Shown here piece by piece: positions 19,766 to 26,759 of a stretch of DNA of 55,984 nucleotides; position 1 is the first letter of the stretch, and the number at the start of each line of letters is the position of its first letter. Below the pieces are notes generated by a model. The model was given only the letters and a program-made list of their open reading frames with translations. It was not told where the DNA came from and made no database searches. The stretch comes from Deltaproteobacteria bacterium (GTDB lineage: Bacteria; Desulfobacterota; Syntrophobacteria; Syntrophobacterales; Thermodesulforhabdaceae), in NCBI GenBank assembly GCA_019309115.1, contig JAFDGW010000012.1, positions 1-55,984 on the forward strand, in the 5' to 3' direction. The position numbers and the translations under genes were made by a program.

Positions 19766-19793
19766 GTTTCAAAAACGTTTGATCGGACAAAGA

Positions 19794-21002
19794 TTATCCG
19801 ATCGTTTGACCTAACTGGAATATGGGCAAGTACATGGAAATAAGGATACCGCCGACTACTACTCCTAGGAACACAATAAATATTGGTTCTATTAGGGAAG
19901 TTAATGCTTCAACAGTTCTGTCAACTTCATCTTCGAAAAAGTCTGCAATTTTGTTGAGCATCTCATCGACAGCACCGGTATTTTCACCAACCTTAATCAT
20001 TCGAGGCACCATCACAGGAAAAACGTGGGTCTCTTCCATCGGATCAGAAACGCCTCGACCCCTGGATACCTCTTCCCTCGTGTAATATAATGCTTTTTCT
20101 AGCACTCGATTACCGACAGTTCCGGCACTTATAGTAAGCGCATCCAGTATGGGAACACCGTTTTCCACCAGGGTTCCTAGAGTACGACACATACGGGCAA
20201 CAGCCGCCTTTTTCAGAAGGAGACCAAATACGGGAAGACTCAATAGTGTTTTATCTATCAGTAAGCGTCCGCGCTCGGTTTTTTTGAACCATCTGAGCAA
20301 AAATCCAAATAGAATGAGAAAAATAATAAACAAGTGGAAGTAGTTACGCAACCAATTACTTATGCTAACAACCACCTGCGTTGGAAGAGGCAAACTCATG
20401 CCAGCTTCCTCAAACATCCTTTTAAAAATAGGCACCACATAGATGAGTAACACCATTACGACGACAATGGCAAATACAGAGATTACTATTGGATACAACA
20501 TGGCACTTTTTATCTTGCGCCGGATCATCACCACCTTTTCCAGATAATCGGCAAGGCGGTTCATGATGACGTCGAGGGCACCACCGGCTTCCCCTGCTCC
20601 TATCAAGTTCACCATAAGTTCGTCGAAAACCTTTGGATTTTTTTTCATGGCATCAGACAGGGAGTCGCCAGCTTTTACGGCTTCACGAACATTCAGCAGC
20701 GCTTTTTTAAAAGTGAAATTATCCGTCTGTTCTCTGAGTATATCCAGAGTCTGGACTATGGGAACACCTGCATTGATAAGAGTGGCAAACTGCCTTGCAA
20801 AGATTACCATATCGGGAAGTTTCACCTTCGGTGCAAGGAAAGGAAGGTATTCGGCAATGTGCTTGGGAGCAGGTTTTACCTTTAGAACCTTTACTCCTTG
20901 TCGCTCCAGTATTCTCCTTATCGTTTTTGCATCGTCGGCTTCTAATTTGCCTCGTATCTTGTCTCCACTTCTGGTTTTTCCGATCCATATGAACTCAGGC
21001 AT
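19794..21002 (-). CDS. pilC: Type IV pilus inner-membrane platform protein PilC
   Basis: A 402-residue GspF/PilC-family protein. Two GspF domains (about 65-190 and 270-395) each carry the motif LINAGVPIVQTLDIL or LVENGVPILDALTIS, with three membrane segments around 170-190, 215-240 and 375-395. It is the platform on which PilB works. It starts four bases after pilB, so the two are coupled. Could equally serve a type II secretion system, but the PilS-like neighbour favours pili. Confidence 0.9.
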   Translation of the reverse strand: MPEFIWIGKTRSGDKIRGKLEADDAKTIRRILERQGVKVLKVKPAPKHIAEYLPFLAPKVKLPDMVIFARQFATLINAGVPIVQTLDILREQTDNFTFKKALLNVREAVKAGDSLSDAMKKNPKVFDELMVNLIGAGEAGGALDVIMNRLADYLEKVVMIRRKIKSAMLYPIVISVFAIVVVMVLLIYVVPIFKRMFEEAGMSLPLPTQVVVSISNWLRNYFHLFIIFLILFGFLLRWFKKTERGRLLIDKTLLSLPVFGLLLKKAAVARMCRTLGTLVENGVPILDALTISAGTVGNRVLEKALYYTREEVSRGRGVSDPMEETHVFPVMVPRMIKVGENTGAVDEMLNKIADFFEDEVDRTVEALTSLIEPIFIVFLGVVVGGILISMYLPIFQLGQTIG

Positions 21003-21006
21003 GGCT

Positions 21007-22716
21007 TTATCCTACGGAAGTGGTTCTAACAACCTCTTCGATGGAAGTAATTCCTTCCTTAACCTTTTCAATCCCGCTCTGGCGTAATGTCTTCATGCCA
21101 AGTCTTATCGCCTCTTTCCTTATTTCGGCTGCCGAAGCTCCTGCAAGAACCAATTCCCGAAGCTCCTCATACATGGGCATCACCTCATAAAGGGCCACAC
21201 GCCCTCGATACCCTGTGTTGTTACACGCGCTACACCCCCTTGCCCTGTAACACTCGAAGGTATCAATCTCCCTTTCTGGAACTCCCAGATCAAGTAACAC
21301 GTCCGGCGGTACTTCATCGACGGTTTTGCACTGATCGCAGAGTTTGCGGACAAGACGCTGGGCCAGCACTAGATTCAGGGCAGAAGCAATAAGAAAAGGC
21401 TCAACCCCCATGTTGATTAGCCTAGTAACGGTGCTTGGTGCATCGTTGGTATGCAGAGTACTTAAAACCAAGTGACCCGTAAGGGCTGCCTTGACGGCAA
21501 TTTCGGCCGTCTCCAGATCGCGAATCTCACCCACCATAATAATGTCGGGATCCTGTCTTAAAAAAGCCCTCAGTGCCGTCGCAAAAGTAAGTCCTATCGA
21601 ATCGTTGACCTGTACTTGGTTAATCCCTGGCAGGTTATATTCTACCGGATCCTCAGCCGTGGAAATGTTCCGCTCCACTTTGTTCAATTCAGTAAGCGCA
21701 CTATAAAGGGTGGTAGTTTTCCCACTACCTGTTGGGCCCGTAACCAGCACCATTCCGTAAGGCTGATAAATAGCATTTTTGAAAACTTCAAGCTGATCCT
21801 TTTCAAAACCCAGTTGGGTCATATCAAGCTGAAGGTTAGACTTGTCCAGAATACGGAGTACCACTTTTTCTCCGAAAAGTGTGGGTAAGCACGACACACG
21901 GAAATCCACTTCCCTACCATGAATTTTCGCCTTTATTCGGCCATCCTGAGGAAGCCTTCGTTCGGCAATATCGAGATTGCTCATGATCTTAATTCGCGAG
22001 ACGATAGCATTTTTATATCTCACCGGCGGTCTCATAACTTCGTAGAGAACACCGTCAATCCTATATCGTACACGGAGCATCTTTTCGTAAGGCTCAATGT
22101 GGATATCGCTTGCCCTACGATTAATAGCATCCGCAAGAAGTGAATTAACAAGTCGCACAATGGGTGCATCTTCCGTTGCCGTTTCAATATCGGCAAGGTC
22201 CAGATCTTCTGTTTCTTCAATCACACTCAGTTCGGCATCGTTTGAGAGCATTTTCAGGGCTTCATCAAGAACCGTTTCCGTCGTCTTTTGCTGCTCTAGT
22301 ATTGCTTTGATCGAGCTTTCGGTAGCGACATGAAACCGGATGGTTTTTTGTGTTAAAAACCTGAGGTCGTCCGCTGCCAGCCGGTTAGTAGGATCAGAGG
22401 TTGCCACGTGAAGCACGTTCCCATTCAACCCAAAAGGAACAGTCATATATTTTTCTGCCGATTCTTGAAGAATCAGCTCCCGTACTTCTTGGGAAATGTT
22501 TAACCTGAGCGGGTTTACAAGTGGAAGCTTCAATTGCCTTGCAAGGGCAATGGCAAGATCCTGTTCTGTAATAAGACCCTGTTTAATGAGTATTGCCCCA
22601 AGGCGTTCACGGGTTCTTCGTTGTTCGTTAAGGGCATCCTGTAATTGCTGTTTGGATATATACCCACCTTTAACCAAAATCTGGCCGAGCTTCTGGTAAG
22701 TTGAAGGTTGAGTCAT
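21007..22716 (-). CDS. pilB: Type IV pilus extension ATPase PilB
   Basis: A 569-residue GspE/PilB ATPase. The N-terminal MshEN-type domain (about 5-150) is followed by the secretion ATPase core: Walker A GPTGSGKTTTLYS, Asp box AEDPVE, Walker B-type DPDIIMVGEIRD, His box STLHTNDAPSTVTR, and a tetracysteine zinc site CDQC...CSAC near residues 455-495. It polymerises pilin. It is the first gene of pilB-pilC-pilS. MshEN domains can bind c-di-GMP, which would connect to the HD-GYP and GGDEF proteins here; that link is inference. Confidence 0.92.
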   Translation of the reverse strand: MTQPSTYQKLGQILVKGGYISKQQLQDALNEQRRTRERLGAILIKQGLITEQDLAIALARQLKLPLVNPLRLNISQEVRELILQESAEKYMTVPFGLNGNVLHVATSDPTNRLAADDLRFLTQKTIRFHVATESSIKAILEQQKTTETVLDEALKMLSNDAELSVIEETEDLDLADIETATEDAPIVRLVNSLLADAINRRASDIHIEPYEKMLRVRYRIDGVLYEVMRPPVRYKNAIVSRIKIMSNLDIAERRLPQDGRIKAKIHGREVDFRVSCLPTLFGEKVVLRILDKSNLQLDMTQLGFEKDQLEVFKNAIYQPYGMVLVTGPTGSGKTTTLYSALTELNKVERNISTAEDPVEYNLPGINQVQVNDSIGLTFATALRAFLRQDPDIIMVGEIRDLETAEIAVKAALTGHLVLSTLHTNDAPSTVTRLINMGVEPFLIASALNLVLAQRLVRKLCDQCKTVDEVPPDVLLDLGVPEREIDTFECYRARGCSACNNTGYRGRVALYEVMPMYEELRELVLAGASAAEIRKEAIRLGMKTLRQSGIEKVKEGITSIEEVVRTTSVG

Positions 22717-22818
22717 AAAATCACCCCGCTCAAGGTCGGAAAAATTTTCTAAATTCTAATTCGACGGGCTCCATAGTTTTCTTAAGAGAACAGTTCAGCA
22801 ATACACATGCCCCTTCCA

Positions 22819-23154
22819 TCATCTTAGATATTTCACAGGGAGTTTTTTCAGGAAAGTCTTTTTTACTTCCTCTAAGGAAAAACCCAAAATCAAAATTCTC
22901 TTCTGACGAGATTTATGTCCTTTATGAACAACAACTAATTTTCTTGGCAAACCCAAGAAGTTTGCAATCACTTCTTCGCAAGCCTTATTAGCTTTTCCTT
23001 CAACGGGCGGGGCGGTAATCCTGACCTTGAGACGGTTATTCTGAAGACCTGCAATTTCATCCTTAGACGCCCTGGGTTGAACAATGACATCTAGCACAAC
23101 CCCTTCTCGAATAGCACTAATAAAGGGCAACTCTGATTCTTTGTTTCCTTGCAT
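22819..23154 (-). CDS. yggU: DUF167/YggU family protein
   Basis: A 111-residue protein of the DUF167 family, recognised by VIVQPRASKDEI, RLKVRITAPPVEGKANKACEE and HKGHKSRQKRI. Function unknown in bacteria. The ATG at 23154 begins three bases after the stop of a damaged rhomboid gene, suggesting both were one operon. A TTG two codons earlier is also possible. Confidence 0.85.
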   Translation of the reverse strand: MQGNKESELPFISAIREGVVLDVIVQPRASKDEIAGLQNNRLKVRITAPPVEGKANKACEEVIANFLGLPRKLVVVHKGHKSRQKRILILGFSLEEVKKTFLKKLPVKYLR

Positions 23155-23156
23155 TT

Positions 23157-23341
23157 TCAACCCCGCCTTTTCACACGTAACAGTCTTAACAGTACAATAC
23201 CCCCAGCCATCCTCCTACATGAGCCCACCAAGCTATGCCACCCACCTGTCTGCAGTCAGCCACCAAGGAAAAGGTTCCACTGTAAAGCTGCAGTAAAAAC
23301 CATATTCCCAAGAACAAAAAAGCGTATAATTCTACCAATTG
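23157..23341 (-). pseudogene. C-terminal remnant of a rhomboid-family intramembrane protease
   Basis: Reading leftwards from the TnpB-element border, one frame gives [21 protein letters not shown] and then [14 protein letters not shown], the last transmembrane helices of rhomboid proteases with the histidine of the Ser-His dyad in WWAHVGG. The frame then needs one extra G in a run of five Gs (near 23203-23207) to continue as [14 protein letters not shown] before a TGA at 23157. The N-terminal part with the catalytic serine is absent on both sides of the insertion. So the gene is both truncated and frameshifted. Confidence 0.6.
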
Positions 23342-23707
23342 AGTGAACTACTCCACCCTTACGGACGAAGCTTCTAAGGGAGTTTGATAGGTCACCCCTA
23401 CCCTTATCCCTTCGGGCGGGTTCACACTACCCTCTACTCCTATCCCCGCAAAAAGCAGGGACTCGGAAATACCTTCACACAACTTGTAGATCCTTATCTT
23501 GACCACTTTTTTGAGTCCCGTTACAAAATCAAACCACTTCCTTTTGAATTTCCTTTGTCAAGTTGTTTAATTCCAGGACTATTGCTCTTTTTGTTTTCAT
23601 CTCTGAGGTTGTAATTTACATTCACGGTTGTTTAGTTTCAAGGTGCTAACGGCACCTGCGGGCTTTCATCCCCTCCCTTACGGAAGGGGTCTTCCCGCCC
23701 GCAAAAG
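23342..23707 (-). mobile_element. Internally deleted IS605-type TnpB element (366 bp)
   Basis: Both ends are present. The left end (23601-23707) matches 101-206, with the same hairpin and flanking TTTAT (ATAAA at 23708-23712 on the plus strand). The right end (23342-23460) matches 55871-55984. Most of tnpB in between is missing. Without a transposase it could only move if a HUH transposase is supplied elsewhere. It adjoins the rhomboid remnant. Confidence 0.8.
23348..23600 (-). pseudogene. tnpB: Deleted tnpB relic
   Basis: Starts MKTKRAIVLELNNLTKE, like the copy at 1-100, then runs to an early TGA after 23 codons. The +1-shifted frame continues with FVTGLKKVVKIRIYK and ends with the TnpB-type tail FAGIGVEGSVNPPEGIRVG up to TAG at 23348. 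The central and RuvC-like parts are gone, so it encodes no nuclease. Confidence 0.75.
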
Positions 23708-23955
23708 ATAAATCGTTCTCAGTGCTCCTGCTTGTAAGAACCAACATCTTGATTCCGCCATACAATAATGCGTTTACAAAAATCACCATAAAAGCCAGCT
23801 CAAGCAACTGGAAAACAACTTATCAATGATTGTTATCATGTCCGACAAACACATGCAATTCGCTATGTTGTTGTCGACAGGATTTTGCCAATTTCTTTTC
23901 TGCCCTCCTAACCCTTCGGAAAATTGAATTTTTTTAACAAAGTTGAAGATTCTTG

Positions 23956-23983
23956 TTGCACGGTTGAAAAAAATTCGTATAGT
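23956..23983 (+). promoter_or_regulatory. Candidate promoter for speD-speE
   Basis: TTGCAC (23956-23961) and TATAGT (23978-23983) are 16 bases apart. Start of transcription would be near 23990, directly before the hairpin leader. The stretch 23713-23955 shows no gene I can support. Confidence 0.45.
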
Positions 23984-23995
23984 AATGGCGGTTTT

Positions 23996-24065
23996 GAGGT
24001 TGCGCCTCCATTTATGGTGTTGTTGGGGTAGGTTCCCCCCCATGAAGTGGAGGTTTTTCTTTTTG
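23996..24065 (+). promoter_or_regulatory. Candidate attenuator/riboswitch leader of speD
   Basis: CCTCCA (24005-24010) pairs with TGGAGG (24048-24053), reinforced by inner pairs ATGG/CCAT and GGGG/CCCC, and is followed by TTTTTCTTTTT: an intrinsic terminator. The 5' strand of that stem can instead pair with GAGG (23996-23999) as GAGG-TTGCG-CCTC, an apparent antiterminator. The structure lies in the predicted leader, about 50 bases before speD. It matches no riboswitch class that I recognise. Confidence 0.5.
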
Positions 24066-24116
24066 TGAACTTGTAAGATGAAGGTAAAACCATGACATGA
24101 GGAAGCAGAGACGAAG

Positions 24117-24497
24117 ATGAAATCACTGGGTAAACACTTGATTGCCGAGCTTTACGATTGTGATCGTAATCTAATTGCAAGCGTCGAAAAAATCGAAAAG
24201 CTCCTGATCGACGCAGTCAACATTTCCAAGGCAACTATTATCAAACCAGTGTTCCACCAATTCAATCCCCACGGCGTCAGTGGGGTGGTTGTCATAGCCG
24301 AGTCCCACTTTTCCATACATACATGGCCTGAATATGGCTATTGTGCCCTGGACATCTTCACCTGCGGGGAACAGATTGATGCTGACGCTGCCCTGCGCTT
24401 CTTGAAGGAAGCGCTTAAAGCTGGCAGCATGTCTATTGTGGAAATGAAAAGGGGAACGTTGGACGTACCTGAAGGGGAGTTGAAGCATAAGCCGTGA
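24117..24497 (+). CDS. speD: S-adenosylmethionine decarboxylase proenzyme
   Basis: A 126-residue bacterial class 1B enzyme supplying the aminopropyl donor for spermidine. Self-cleavage occurs before S63 (AESHFSIHTWPE, 61-72), which becomes the pyruvoyl cofactor; H68 and C83 match the known processing and proton-donor residues. Length is usual for the short form. The start is followed by speE with a four-base overlap (GTGA). Confidence 0.95.
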   Translation: MKSLGKHLIAELYDCDRNLIASVEKIEKLLIDAVNISKATIIKPVFHQFNPHGVSGVVVIAESHFSIHTWPEYGYCALDIFTCGEQIDADAALRFLKEALKAGSMSIVEMKRGTLDVPEGELKHKP

Positions 24498-25447
24498 CGA
24501 TCATTACTGAAGCAAGCGGGTCTTTTATTTGGCTACGGGAACCGGCCAACAACGGGGTAGCAATTAGCTACCTATGCGATAGAGTTGTGTTTAGCGGGCG
24601 GTCAAAATATCAGAAAATAGATATTGTGGACACGCGGTTCCATGGGCGTATGTTATTCCTGGACGGAGTTGGACAATCGGCTGAGCAGGATGAGTTCATA
24701 TATCATGAGTTCCTGGTACATCCCGTTATGTTCAGCTATCCCGAGCCGAAATCGGTGCTAATTATCGGTGGAGCAGAAGGGGCTACTTTGAGGGAAGTGC
24801 TTCGCCACAAAACGGTCCAACGGGTAGTAATGGTGGACATAGACGGCGAATTGATTGAAATTTGCAAGAAATTCCTGCCCCAGTGGAGCGCGGGAGCATT
24901 CGATGATCCCCGCACAGAATTGATTATTGGCGACGGCAGAAAGTTCGCCGAAGAATGCCGAGAAAAATTTGATGTGATCATTGTGGATCTCAGCGATCCC
25001 CTGCAAGACAGCCCCGCAGTTTACCTTTTCACAAAGGAGTTTTACTCGGCTCTTAAAAATTGCCTTACCCCTAATGGTTGCATGGCTATTCAGGGAGAAG
25101 GCACGAGCCCTCAGGAAAATATACTTCATGCCCGCATGGTAAATACCCTCAAGGCCGTGTTCCCCGTAGTAAAGCCTTATATGTATAACTTGCACAGCTT
25201 TCACCGCCCCGATTCACATATACTGGTCACCCTTCAGGAAAAGTGGGAACCGAAGGAAGTTGCCCAACGCCTTAGAAAATCCGGCATGAAATTGCGGGCC
25301 ATTACCCCAGAAATTTTGGAAAACCTTTTCTGGCTACCGCCGTATTTGGAAGAGGCTTACAAGCGAGAGGAAGGTCATATAATTACGGATGACAATCCGT
25401 CGTTTGAGGGCGTCTATCATCTGGAGCCTCCGGAAGAGGAACATTAA
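24494..25447 (+). CDS. speE: Spermidine synthase (polyamine aminopropyltransferase)
   Basis: A 317-residue enzyme that transfers an aminopropyl group from decarboxylated SAM to putrescine. The Rossmann core has SVLIIGGAEGATLREVLRHK (GGGEG-type motif), DIDGELIEICKKFLP, DGRKF and DLSDP, plus the N-terminal beta domain with DEFIYHEFLVHP. The usual GGGDG glycines are GGAEG here. GTG start overlaps the speD stop. It is somewhat longer than common SpeE, with a C-terminal helical extension from about 260. Confidence 0.92.
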   Translation: MTIITEASGSFIWLREPANNGVAISYLCDRVVFSGRSKYQKIDIVDTRFHGRMLFLDGVGQSAEQDEFIYHEFLVHPVMFSYPEPKSVLIIGGAEGATLREVLRHKTVQRVVMVDIDGELIEICKKFLPQWSAGAFDDPRTELIIGDGRKFAEECREKFDVIIVDLSDPLQDSPAVYLFTKEFYSALKNCLTPNGCMAIQGEGTSPQENILHARMVNTLKAVFPVVKPYMYNLHSFHRPDSHILVTLQEKWEPKEVAQRLRKSGMKLRAITPEILENLFWLPPYLEEAYKREEGHIITDDNPSFEGVYHLEPPEEEH

Positions 25448-25458
25448 GGAGGATAATG

Positions 25459-25833
25459 ATGCCCATCTATGAGTATCGATGCAGGGGGTGCGGTCGCAAA
25501 AATGAATTTATCACCTTTCGTGTATCGGAAGTAATTGGCGACTTGGCGTGTAAATACTGCGGAAGCAGAGAATTGGATCGCCTTATCTCAAGAGTTCGCG
25601 TAAGACTTTCCGAAGAAACCAGGCTAGAACGCCTGGCCGATCCGGCAAAATGGGGAAGCTTCGATGAAAACGATCCAAAGAGTGTGGAAAAATTCATGAA
25701 AACCATGGGGCGGGAAATCGGAGATGACCTAGAAACGGATATTGACGAGCTTATTGAAGAATCGATGGAAGAAGGTTTTGCCGCATCTGATTCTGAAGGT
25801 GAAGAAAGCAGCGCTAATGAAGCTTCCCTATGA
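25459..25833 (+). CDS. FmdB-family zinc ribbon protein
   Basis: A 124-residue protein. The N-terminal FmdB/CxxC_CxxC_SSSS ribbon (MPIYEYRCRGCG ... CKYCGS) is followed by a helical acidic C-terminus (EEGFAASDSEGEESS). FmdB proteins are putative regulators or small metal proteins without a settled role. Two ATGs are adjacent; AGGAGG spacing favours the second (25459), which gives the family's MPIYEY start. The stop overlaps the next gene (ATGA). Confidence 0.82.
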   Translation: MPIYEYRCRGCGRKNEFITFRVSEVIGDLACKYCGSRELDRLISRVRVRLSEETRLERLADPAKWGSFDENDPKSVEKFMKTMGREIGDDLETDIDELIEESMEEGFAASDSEGEESSANEASL

Positions 25834-26759
25834 AATCCGCCCGCAAACCTGCGTCCTCTTTTCAACTTACTTACTGGCAGTGGAAGGTTGATCTGCCACT
25901 AGAACAAAGGTTGCCACTTTCTGCATTTATTCAAAGAGAAACGGGGTTATCTTCACGAGATGCTGATGAACTTATAAGATTTGGATCCGTTCACGTAAAT
26001 TCCAGAAGGGTTCTTAATCCGAAAGCAACCGTAACCTGTGGGGACGAAGTTCGACTCTATTGGCCATGGCATGGCACAAAGCGGTTTTATGAAATCAGTC
26101 CGGACAGGATACTGTACGAAGATCAATGGTTTATTTTCTACAATAAAGAACCGGGCATCCCCTGCCAGCAGACACCTTCGGATAGCTATAACAACGTTTA
26201 CGAAGCCCTTAAACGATTTCTTTCAAAAAGAGAAAACAACCCTGTCTATCTCGCCATTCATCACCGACTGGATCAGGACACATCCGGCATAATACTATTT
26301 GTAAAGGACAAAGCCGTAAATAAAGCAATATCCTTCCTATTCAAGGAGAGGAAAATAACCAAGGAATACCTCGTGTGTGTGGAAGGTGAACCGCCTTCCA
26401 AGGAATGGGTGGTAGATCAGGACATAATCCGCCAGCATCACCGCTATGGGTGGACCCACAAAGGTCGCGGTAAAAGTGCAACAACATTTTTCAAAGTTTT
26501 GCAAAATATTGGAAACAGATATTTATTGCTGGCAATCCCCAGGACAGGCCGAACCCATCAAATTCGTCTACATGTTCAGGCAAGTGGGTTAAAAATTCCA
26601 GGAGACAGAATTTACGGAGGTCCTCCTAATCCCGTGCTTCTGTTACACTCCTGGAGGCTAACCTTCCGCCATCCGGTAACGGAAAAGGAAATCAGACTTC
26701 GGGCAGACATCCTGCCTGATGGTTGGCCTCATTGCCTGAACATGAGCGAATTTGCATAG
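25830..26759 (+). CDS. RluA-family RNA pseudouridine synthase
   Basis: A 309-residue enzyme that isomerises uridine in RNA. An S4 RNA-binding domain (about 30-80) precedes the catalytic domain with HHRLDQDTSGIILF, whose Asp is the catalytic residue, and RTGRTHQIRLHVQASG. It starts with a four-base overlap on the FmdB gene. Its last 68 bases overlap the end of the convergent dynamin-like gene. Which RNA it modifies (23S rRNA is usual) cannot be told. Confidence 0.92.
   Translation: MKSARKPASSFQLTYWQWKVDLPLEQRLPLSAFIQRETGLSSRDADELIRFGSVHVNSRRVLNPKATVTCGDEVRLYWPWHGTKRFYEISPDRILYEDQWFIFYNKEPGIPCQQTPSDSYNNVYEALKRFLSKRENNPVYLAIHHRLDQDTSGIILFVKDKAVNKAISFLFKERKITKEYLVCVEGEPPSKEWVVDQDIIRQHHRYGWTHKGRGKSATTFFKVLQNIGNRYLLLAIPRTGRTHQIRLHVQASGLKIPGDRIYGGPPNPVLLLHSWRLTFRHPVTEKEIRLRADILPDGWPHCLNMSEFA

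Noticed and set aside
23310-23345. tRNA-like D-arm sequence (CTCAATTGGTAG) beside the deleted TnpB element
   Set aside because: No acceptor, anticodon or T arm fits; the sequence reads in frame as part of the rhomboid remnant.
23783-24180. Two minus-strand frames of 86 and 90 codons
   Set aside because: They run through the speD leader and start of speD with no ribosome site or recognisable family.
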